In this document: positions 20,100 to 27,500 of the stretch, one piece after another | How the letters are laid out: every line of letters starts with the position of its first letter | Numbering within the stretch: the stretch's first letter is position 1 | Source of the DNA: Tubiluchus corallicola | Lineage: Eukaryota > Priapulida > Priapulimorpha > Priapulimorphida > Tubiluchidae | NCBI GenBank assembly: GCA_030141605.1 | Contig: JAQGDQ010000382.1 | Location: 1 to 27,500 of the forward strand | Direction of reading: 5' to 3' | DNA length: 27,500 nt | Program-made: the position numbers and the translations under genes | The notes under the pieces: model-generated | Database searches by the model: none | What the model was told of the DNA's origin: nothing | Seen by the model: only the letters and a program-made list of their open reading frames with translations

Positions 20100-21500
20100 G
20101 CACACAGACACCAGAACACAGATTTTCTGTTGAGAAACGTCAATTGAAAATAGTTTCTCTTTGAATTGTCACCTCAGTCACCTTTTCTATTTAGGTTAAC
20201 TGGTTAGCGAAAGGTGAGACGATTTTTTTTGTGTTTTGAGTGTAACTAGGTGTAATTAGTGAAATGGAGACAAGTGTGTCATACTGGACGCATGTTAACG
20301 AGCTCTGTCATATCTGCTTGACACAACTGTGCTAAAGTTGACAACAGAATTCACTTTCCTGCTGCCAAAAGATAAACACATTTATTACAAAACAATTAAG
20401 AATTACTCTTTTAAGACATGAGCAGTATAACCACACAACTGTTTCGTTGGGGCGTTTCGGTACATGCTTTGGCTAATTGACCAGGAAATTCACTGATATT
20501 TTCGACAACTGTAGTCAAACTAGGCGTTCAATTTGTCTATCCCATTATCAACTTTTTATGCTCCTTAGTACTTAGTACAAGCTTTAGCTTAATTAACGAG
20601 GAAATTCAGTGTAGCATTTTCGTGAACTGCATCGATAACTTGTTTTTATGTTGTCTGTTGTGTGGTCAGCTGTGTGGTCTATTATTTTCTTGTTGCCCAT
20701 ATATCTATAAATTCATAGATATATATAAATATATAAATTTTCTATTTACATATATTGGTATGTAGATATCTAAATGTGATACATTTAGCCACCGAAAATC
20801 CTTGCTAAATTTAGTATTTTGTTTATTTTATTGTATTATTTTTTGTGTCAAATAATAGTCCCTTTGCACCCTATTAGCTATTTTTATTGTCATAAATTTA
20901 GTAGTTTTATTTATTTTATTGTATTGTTCTATGGGTGTCAAATAACTAAACTAAACTAAACTATTTATTTATATATGCGCCATACAGATAGATAGATATA
21001 CATAGAATCACTATCATCGTCATCATCATCATCATCATCATCGTCGTCGTCATCATCATCATCATATAGGTTTGTTTAAATTGTTGAGTTTGGCCGGCAG
21101 AAAAGGTAAAAAAGACAAAGACTCTTACTCAAGTTTCTGGCACAAACGTACAAGGATTTTAAAATCTTCTTTTAAGAGGGCAACTAGCGCTATTTAACTC
21201 TTAATACAAAATTTATACGAGTTTATTATGTATATATAACAATATAATATTATTATAATATAAAATAACATATTATAAGTATATAATAATATGCAAAATA
21301 TAAAATAGTATACACGCATACGTAAGTATAATATTGGATACATTGCTTGCGTTGACAGTAACACGGTATAAAAGTTGTAATTTCAGCTCCCCCCAATGAC
21401 CGTTAGATGCAGCTATTTTGACCCTGAGTCGTTTGAAGCCATTTTAGATAACATTGCATAAAGTTTGAAAAAATAATCTGAGCATTTGTAGAGCATGCTT
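20100..21500. other. Intergenic stretch with short repeats
   Basis: No gene is seen. Around 20811-20948 two partial copies of TTAGTATTTTGTTTATTTTA / TTAGTAGTTTTATTTATTTTA lie about 88 bases apart. They are followed by GTGTCAAATAA and a (CTAAA)n tail, which looks like a retroposon 3' end. A (CAT/CGT)n tract lies at 21012-21065 and very AT-rich self-complementary sequence at 21225-21300. Confidence 0.55.
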
Positions 21501-21526
21501 CGCTATGTACATAATATAATACAATA

Positions 21527-21822
21527 TCATACCATACCATACCATACCATACCATACCATACCATACCATACCATACCATACCATACCATACCATACCAT
21601 ACCATACAATACAATACAATACAATACAATACAATACAATACAATAAAATACAATACAATACAATGCAATACAATGCAATACAATACAATACAATACAAT
21701 ACAATACAATACAATACAATACAATACAATACAATACAATACAATACAATACAATACAATACAATACAATACAATACAATACAATACAATACAATACAAT
21801 ACAATACAATACAATACAATAT
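21527..21822 (+). repeat. Two-block pentanucleotide array (ACCAT)n-(ACAAT)n
   Basis: About 16 units of ACCAT change at about 21606 to about 43 units of ACAAT, a single-base difference, with a few ACAATGC variants inside. The long frames on both strands are translations of the repeat only. Confidence 0.98.
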
Positions 21823-22744
21823 ACTTTTTACATAAGAACAATGCATTTAAAACAAGAATATCGCAAATACATAAACACAAAAGTCAAATGCAGTAATCAT
21901 GAGCTAATACGTCAGTTTTTAAGATAAATCATGCATTAAAATTTAATAGGTGTTGCCTAACTGACTGGACTGCAAAATATAATTTTTATGGGACTATTAA
22001 GCAGATATTAGCTCCTTCTCGTTTTACGATTTATTTTGTAATAAATTTTGCCCCTGGCAACGTAATCTGATACTAGATCATCACTAATCGTCATTAAAAT
22101 AGCATTCCGGACTGTTACCAAATCTAGCAAGTGACAAAGATGTTAATAATAATATTATAATTTTATTCATCATAAAAGCCTACAGTATTTAAAAGCACTA
22201 TAAAAAGATGATACCAAACTTATCTAGAATCTGAAATTGTACTGAAAAACAGACGCGGTGCGTGTTATAACTCCCACGTAATAGCTATAGTAACTAAGTT
22301 TTAGTACAGCTTTGTCAACAACTCATTGTATCTTCGAACAACCTTTGCTCTATGACGATTCGACAAATATTCAAGCCCAACATTCCTCCAGCACCATGTT
22401 TATAAACGACAGCACTCAGACACTGGATCAACAGAAGTAGGTCTCTGGTATTAACTCTCACAACTCTTGTAACCATGGAAGATGTGCAGAAAAGGGTAAG
22501 TGGATTTTTCCTTAAACTTGTGTAGAAGTTATGGCTCACTCACATATATTAGCTTGTAATGGACCTATTGTAGCTAATCAGGTGCAACGATTTCGCATAA
22601 ACTTGCCATTTAACAGATTGTGGCCAACAGCTAGATAATTCAATGAATAAAGCTAAGATTGCATAAGCCTATAAGCCGCATGGTGTAGGCGAATAAAACA
22701 TGAAGTTTTACATCCATATATATACATATACAAATACACGTACA
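21823..22744. other. Non-coding stretch, no gene seen
   Basis: Ordinary AT-rich sequence. A 74-codon minus-strand frame at 22315-22539 has no recognisable domain or splice context. Confidence 0.5.
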
Positions 22745-22810
22745 CGTACACATACATACATACATACATACATACATACATACATACATACATACATACA
22801 TACATACACG
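22745..22810 (+). repeat. (ACAT)n microsatellite
   Basis: About 14 perfect tetranucleotide units, flanked by imperfect ACGTAC/ACACAT sequence. Confidence 0.95.
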
Positions 22811-22851
22811 TACACATACACGTATACATGTACAATTGTACATATACATAT

Positions 22852-23180
22852 TGTAACGAATCCGGGGTCCCAGCGCGGGCCCGACTCAGGGTGTATAGAG
22901 CAGCATACAAGTTATGAAATATCACAGCATACGAGAAAAGTTAGAAGTCCGGAATACGAGTGTAAAATAAAGTTTATTGCATAACCGGTAGCTCCAAAAG
23001 AAGGACATGTGAACAGACTTTCGTATAAAAATTAGCAAGTCTACAGCATTCACCTTTACAGACAGAAAGGCCAGGTTGGAATCGTCATATTACTTCGTGC
23101 ATTCTGTTTTATACAGATACATTTTTTAACCATACACATTACAAACATTAGGGGGTTAGTCAAAATCCGTCTTTGTAACA
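22852..23180 (-). mobile_element. Probable solo LTR (Gypsy-like)
   Basis: Read on the minus strand, this 329-bp segment begins TGTTACAAAGACGG and ends GGACCCCGGATTCGTTACA. It carries a TATA box (TATAAAA, 23113-23107) and an AATAAA (22978-22973) in the proper order. The C/G-rich end resembles Gypsy LTR 3' ends as I know them. ATAT flanks both sides, compatible with a 4-bp target duplication, but the neighbourhood is ACATAT-rich so this is weak evidence. It interrupts a long microsatellite region and has clearly higher GC at one end than its surroundings. Confidence 0.7.
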
Positions 23181-23192
23181 ATATGCGTGCGC

Positions 23193-23643
<451 letters not shown>

Positions 23644-23897
23644 GACTGTACACAATCGACAGATTTTACTTGGATGTCAATGGATAAATCCATATCGATA
23701 GATGCCTAATCTATAAACAAATTTCTTATGGACGCTCACAAAGTTCAGTTGGTTTCTATCTTAGTACTGAAAGCCTAGGAGAGTAAAAGATAAAAGGTTG
23801 GTAGGTAGTCAAACCATAAAGCTTCGAAACCCATCAATAAACTTATACAATGAAACCGCAAATTTAAAGCAAAACTTGACCCAATCTTAAATTATAG

Positions 23898-24215
23898 CTC
23901 AAAACAATCTGCCCCATAAAATCTTGGGAGGAAACATACTATTTTTTCAAGAATGATTTAGGTGAAAGAATTAGTAAAACAGAAACGCAATTTCGCGTTC
24001 GCGTGCTTAGTTCTTCGTTGTTGCATGCATTTCGCTATTCGCTAGTTAGACGTGCACTAGCGCCTGCAACTACAAAACTCTATGTGCAAAAAACAAGTAC
24101 TGTACCTCTCAATAAAGAAGTGTTCGGTTGTGACGTAGTGCACAAGTTCGAGAACTCACGCGTGAACATAAAATTTATAGGATTTTTATACATCGCACTG
24201 AATGTTGTACTGTAG
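23898..24215 (+). CDS. Open stretch with mitochondrial-presequence-like start, doubtful
   Basis: One frame is open for about 105 codons to a TAG at 24213, but contains no in-frame ATG. Part of it reads LLHAFRYSLVRRALAP, which looks like an amphipathic Arg-rich mitochondrial targeting sequence. DVVHKFENSRVNIKFIGFLY follows, faintly reminiscent of the start of TMEM223/TMEM186-type mitochondrial membrane proteins. No clear donor follows. It may be a decayed or chance frame. Confidence 0.2.
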   Translation, partial: LKTICPIKSWEETYYFFKNDLGERISKTETQFRVRVLSSSLLHAFRYSLVRRALAPATTKLYVQKTSTVPLNKEVFGCDVVHKFENSRVNIKFIGFLYIALNVVL

Positions 24216-24660
24216 CACTGTACTTTAATTTTCGCTTTTGGAAACACGTGCATCACGCTCATGGAATGTTTGTGCTGTTGAAAATCATGTTCACTTGGGA
24301 TGTCTACACTTTTTCGGCTCACCTGCCATTAATTAAGTTTTTCACTTATTATTTAATTATCAGAGACGCTTTGGCATTATTATAGGTGTCAAAATGTGTA
24401 GACGTTAGTTCAAAGTAAAGTATACTCTAAAATATTGAAAACTACAATGTTTTTTTAAATCAAAGCTTAGATTAAATAATAATCACCTCGGATACTCAAA
24501 TTTTGTTAAACTTTGAAAGCTACACGTGGCTCAGTGAATCCACTCAGACTGGGTGTGGCGCCTTTTTGCTACATTCTCGTGGCCGACAAATAGGCACGGT
24601 ACCGTGATAAGCATGATCATGAACTGCAGTGTTCGTCTGTGACTTCAGTGTGATGTAGAC
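24216..24660. other. Region upstream of the REEP-type gene
   Basis: No gene is seen. From about 24540 the DNA becomes richer in CpG (GTGGCGCC, CTCGTGGCCG, GGTACCGTGA), which suits a promoter region for the gene starting just downstream. No TATA box is evident, so this is an inference. Confidence 0.35.
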
Positions 24661-24736
24661 CCCATTAGCGTCTTATAGCAATCTTTGCTAACGTACTTGG
24701 CGCGCAGAGAAGGTGCCTACCATTGCACAAACTGTG
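24661..24736 (+). other. Probable 5' UTR exon 1 of the REEP-type gene
   Basis: A strong donor (CTGTG|GTAAGTTT, GT at 24737-24738) lies 235 bases upstream of the acceptor of the first coding exon. Spliced to it, the frame reads back from the ATG at 24984 without another ATG to an in-frame TAA at 24689-24691. This makes 24984 the start. The left boundary is not determined. Confidence 0.5.
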
Positions 24737-24971
24737 GTAAGTTTGTGACGTAGCGATAGCTTCTTTCTGTTGCCCTTAATTAACGTTCCAATGTAATTAT
24801 ACAAATATTATAAACAACTGCTAACTTTTATATGCAATAAAATATATATTTTTTACAGTAAATTAAAATGAGATTGAGTCCAATGATGTCCAGTGAGTAA
24901 AAATTCTAAACTAAACTCTATACTATCGTCTTGTTATTAGTTTATGTGGCTTATTATGCTGATGTTGGCAG

Positions 24972-25086
24972 GTCGACACGTGTATGGAAGGAATAGACAA
25001 AAAGTTACATGAAAAGGGAAAACTTGACGACTTTTTAACACTTCTGGAAGAAAAAACTGGGATTAAACGCATCTACGTGTTCTTAG
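24972..25086 (+). CDS. REEP-type gene, first coding exon
   Basis: The acceptor is TGTTGGCAG. It encodes the N-terminal cytosolic helix of 34 complete codons plus one base. The [10 protein letters not shown] segment aligns with the LEAKTGV region of REEP5. Confidence 0.88.
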
Positions 25087-26643
25087 GTAAAAGTGTTAAA
25101 TATTTTTCACATAGTGTGGCCTGATATCACAATAATATTATAGATATATCCAAAACATTTTAGCGATACAATATAAAAATGGTAAAAAAATGAAGCCAGT
25201 TTGCATGTAATCGCGAAGACTCAAAGTTTCATCTCTTTCAAGACGTTTCTTTACTTCGCCAATAAAGTAATCAAGTGTTATTCAATTTTCCAAATCTTTT
25301 ATAATTGCCAAATTATAGTTAACGCATGCTCTTATATATGCTACAGGCTATGTGTGAAATTTAGACAATGCATAAAATTCCTAGGCATTTCACATAGCAC
25401 CTATATGTTTCGGTAAAACTGTGAAATAAATATTTTTGTAAGTTCCGCCGGTTCTCCTTCCAGCCAGTTTTCCTGCACCATTGGCTCATCTTCTAGAGGA
25501 GGAGGAGCTCTAGACCGCAGGTTGTAAAATAGATTTTCCTGCTCCTTTTTGCGACGTATCAGACGTAATCGCTTGTACTTTTTGTAGTCAGTTACCAAAC
25601 CAACTAGTCTTAGGCAACGAAACAGAGTTCATCAGAGATCATCAACCATTCACTGATTTAATTAGTAAGTCAGCCAGTTTTTTGTCAGTGAACTGGTTAG
25701 AACTAATTAGTTAGTTGATGCGATGACTAATCTATTCAAATTATTATTAAGTCAGCGAGCTAGTCTGTCAGTCAATCAGGGAGAGAGAGTGATGTTAGTC
25801 AGCCAATTAGCTAGGAGGTCATTTATAACGTCAGTCAAGCAATAGCGTTAACCAGAAAGTCAATCAGTCTAATTAAATGATTATAGTGAGTTAGTTAATT
25901 ATGTAGTTAGCGGGTTAGAGCTGGACTGATACTTACAATATGTCAGTCAGTTAAGCACGAAAAATAGCTTCACACTTTCCTAAACATAATAACTGGCTTC
26001 TATACGGATTTCGCAAAGGTACTTGGGCAAAGTTCAAAGTGAACGTGATAATTTGTGATAGCTTTTAAATATAAATGGGACAACAACAACATAACAACAA
26101 CAACAACGATGACGACGTCGACGACGACGACAACAACAACAACATGAGTAAGCTTTAAGGATCCAGCACTTTGTATTACATATAGATTAAGATATTATAT
26201 TATATTGTATTGTATCGTATCGTATCGTATCGTATCGTATCGTATCGTATCGTATCGTATCGTATCGCATCGCATCGCATCGCATTGCATTGCATTGCAT
26301 TGTATTGTATTGTATTGTATTATACTGTACTATACTATACTATACTATACTATACTATACTATACTATACTATACTATACTATACTATACTATACTATAC
26401 TATACTATACTATACTATACTATACTATACTATACTATACTAAACTATACTATACTATACCGTATCATATCATATCATATCATATCATATCATATCATAT
26501 CATATCATATTATATTGTATTGTATTACATTATATAATATTATTTACAGCTGTTGCGGGCGTTTTTTCCGTTTATCTTATTTTTGGTTACTGGGCGCAAC
26601 TCTTATGCAACTTCATTGGATTTGTCTATCCTGCGTGGGCGTC
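24972..26643 (+). CDS. REEP5/6-type ER membrane-shaping protein (TB2/DP1/HVA22 family), N-terminal part
   Basis: Two coding exons are visible, 24972-25086 and 26550-26643; the gene continues past the window. Exon A starts with 12 untranslated bases, then the ATG at 24984 ([34 protein letters not shown]), ending in phase 1 at a GTAAAA donor. Exon B (acceptor ATTTACAG, donor GTAAGT) completes the codon and encodes [30 protein letters not shown]. This matches the REEP5/6 layout: an N-terminal helix with LE-x-KTG, then the first hairpin membrane segment with GY-x2-LLCN-x-IGF-x-YPA. Family members insert hairpins into tubular ER membranes and induce curvature. The later part, with the second hairpin and amphipathic helix, is not in the window. 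Confidence 0.9.
25401..25598 (-). CDS. Candidate antisense exon inside the REEP-type intron
   Basis: On the minus strand an open stretch of 65 codons has a strikingly protein-like composition: [20 protein letters not shown], then [20 protein letters not shown] and [10 protein letters not shown] basic block, a proline run and an acidic tail suggest a cytosolic tail or linker. The DNA here is less AT-rich than its surroundings. I found no matching partner exon and no clear splice sites, and I do not recognise the family. It could be an exon of a gene on the opposite strand or a retroposed fragment. Confidence 0.3.
   Translation of the reverse strand: MVTDYKKYKRLRLIRRKKEQENLFYNLRSRAPPPLEDEPMVQENWLEGEPAELTKIFISQFYRNI
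25640..25950 (+). repeat. Decayed (AGTC/AGTT)n tetranucleotide tract
   Basis: Motifs of GTCAGTCA, TTAGTTAG and AGTCAGCCA recur with many substitutions for about 300 bases. This is consistent with an old tetranucleotide array that has lost its purity. No gene is seen. Confidence 0.55.
26083..26147 (+). repeat. (CAA)n/(CGA)n trinucleotide tract
   Basis: CAA repeats on both sides of a GACGACGTCGACGACGACGA core, which is palindromic around GTCGAC. Confidence 0.9.
26191..26535 (+). repeat. Mosaic pentanucleotide array in the REEP-type intron
   Basis: Successive blocks are (CGTAT)n, (CGCAT)n, (TGCAT)n, (TGTAT)n, (CTATA)n, (CATAT)n and a final (TGTAT)n. Neighbouring blocks mostly differ by one transition. 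The array ends about 15 bases before the acceptor AG of the 26550 exon, so it occupies the branch-point region. Confidence 0.97.
26550..26643 (+). CDS. REEP-type gene, second coding exon
   Basis: 94 bases encoding the first membrane hairpin ([20 protein letters not shown]). It ends in phase 2 before a GTAAGT donor. The Pro-Ala after the aromatic pair is conserved in the family. Confidence 0.92.
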
Positions 26644-26727
26644 GTAAGTATTAATGCAAATATTGACAGCTTTGTTCCATAATGTTCCAACTTGTTGTTC
26701 TCCTGTGTATCGTATATATTAATTTCG

Positions 26728-26730
<3 letters not shown>

Positions 26731-26762
<32 letters not shown>
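26731..26762 (+). repeat. (AT)n microsatellite
   Basis: About 16 AT units. A higher-GC stretch up to about 26990 follows, which looks like an insertion but has no ends I can identify. Confidence 0.9.
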
Positions 26763-26763
<1 letters not shown>

Positions 26764-26995
26764 GACGAGGCTACAGCTCCAACGACTATTTTCGGCGATC
26801 TATACATCAAACGAAAGCTCCGAACCCACAGATTTGCCATTGGGGTTTTATTTTTCGAATCGGGCCCTGCGGGAGGAACAGGGGGAAAACCTCCAAAAAT
26901 GGCCCTTTTTTGCCCATTTTTTTTGCAAAACTTGATACCTCTTATTTCTAGAGATCCGAAGTGGGCCGTGGTCTAGGTCTGGTGGGGGGGTGCTG
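26763..26995. other. Higher-GC segment of unknown origin in a REEP-type intron
   Basis: The base composition changes abruptly after the AT repeat, with CGGGCCCTGCGGGAGG and GGTCTGGTGGGGGGG. Two frames are open across it, but I recognise no domain. It may be a mobile-element fragment; no terminal repeats or target duplication are visible. Confidence 0.35.
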
Positions 26996-27068
26996 ATGGT
27001 GCTGGTCTAGAAATTAAATTCATTGTGACAATCTACTTTTAGTATCACAATTTTATAGAAAGCCAATT

Positions 27069-27090
27069 TCTTTTGTTTTGTTTAGTTTTG

Positions 27091-27121
<31 letters not shown>

Positions 27122-27297
27122 GCTTTGCTTTGCTTTGCTTTGCTTTGCTTTGCTTTGCTTTGCTTTGCTTTGCTTTGCTTTGCTTTGCTTTGCTTTGCTT
27201 TGCTTTGCTTTGCTTTGCTTTGCTTCGCTTTGCTTCGCTTTGCTTCGCTTTGCTTCGCTTCGCTTCGTTTCGTTTCGTTTCGTCTCATTTTGTTTTG
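27069..27297 (+). repeat. Mosaic pentanucleotide array (TTTTG)n-(CTTTG)n-(CTTCG)n-(TTTCG)n
   Basis: About 5 TTTTG units are followed by about 20 CTTTG units, then alternating CTTCG/CTTTG, then CTTCG, TTTCG and finally TTTTG again. The frames in it (FALLCFALL, AKQSKAKQS) are repeat translations. It lies in a later intron of the REEP-type gene. Confidence 0.97.
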
Positions 27298-27500
27298 TGG
27301 ATTCTTGAAATTGCAAAGAAAATTGAAATTTTAGATTTACATGATTACGAATATTGTTTTGCAAAAAAACTGCAGTGATTGTGATTAGTGAGTTACTGAG
27401 TGCATAAATTTGGGTTTACTGTCAATGTGATTCTATCTTTGCCTCATAAGGATTCGCGCTAGTGTCGTGGAAGCTTAAGAGAACAGCTTGAAAAAGAAGG

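Noticed and set aside
24080-24322. 80-codon minus-strand frame
   Set aside because: No domain, splice context or homology was recognised. It overlaps the doubtful + stretch on the other strand and is most likely a chance frame.
24866-24899. Small exon MRLSPMMSS before the REEP-type coding exon
   Set aside because: It has an acceptor and a GTGAGT donor, but splicing it to 24972 puts the REEP frame out of phase. At most it is an alternative 5' UTR exon.

Overview
The window is AT-rich nuclear DNA of a multicellular animal. The spliced genes carry GT-AG introns of up to 3.3 kb and encode animal-type proteins: a collagen-type GT25 glycosyltransferase, a pentraxin-like secreted protein and a REEP5/6-type ER-shaping protein. 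Mobile-element remnants and long compound microsatellites are dense. The protein families and repeats suggest an invertebrate, but I cannot name the phylum from sequence alone.

Layout. 1-1021 is a near-perfect inverted repeat with arms of about 474 bp. 1022-2644 is AT-rich with no gene seen. 2645-3111 is a tRNA-derived SINE ending in a very long (ATT)n tail. 3750-4890 holds a dispersed repeat, an unrecognised open exon-like stretch on +, a 102-bp tandem duplication and the last exon of a possible alpha/beta hydrolase on -. 6509-8272 is an uninterrupted 587-codon GT25 gene on +. From 20002 down to 9361 on - runs a seven-exon gene that I assembled by splice-phase matching. It encodes a 306-residue secreted protein with a pentraxin-like jelly-roll fold, and has a TATA box near 20095 and a poly(A) signal near 9090. 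Its introns hold a solo LTR with a perfect 5-bp target duplication, a SINE, a hAT-like MITE with an 8-bp target duplication (plus a second truncated copy), a Tigger/pogo-like element, a Tc1/IS630-type transposase fragment, and a 1-kb array of a 13-bp repeat with a 130-bp higher-order period.

20100-24700 is intergenic, with (ACCAT/ACAAT)n, (ACAT)n and compound CA-rich microsatellites and a second solo LTR. From about 24700 to the right edge, the 5' part of a REEP5/6-type gene runs on +: a non-coding first exon and two coding exons, continuing beyond the window. A pentanucleotide mosaic array sits almost on the acceptor of its third exon.

The genes do not form one pathway. The GT25 enzyme acts on collagen-like proteins in the secretory pathway, the pentraxin-like protein is secreted, and the REEP protein shapes ER membrane. 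I found no rRNA, functional tRNA, CRISPR array or prokaryote-style system. The least described items are the complete pentraxin-like gene with its unassigned C-terminal domain, the transcribed G-rich 13-bp array inside it, and the terminal inverted repeat.
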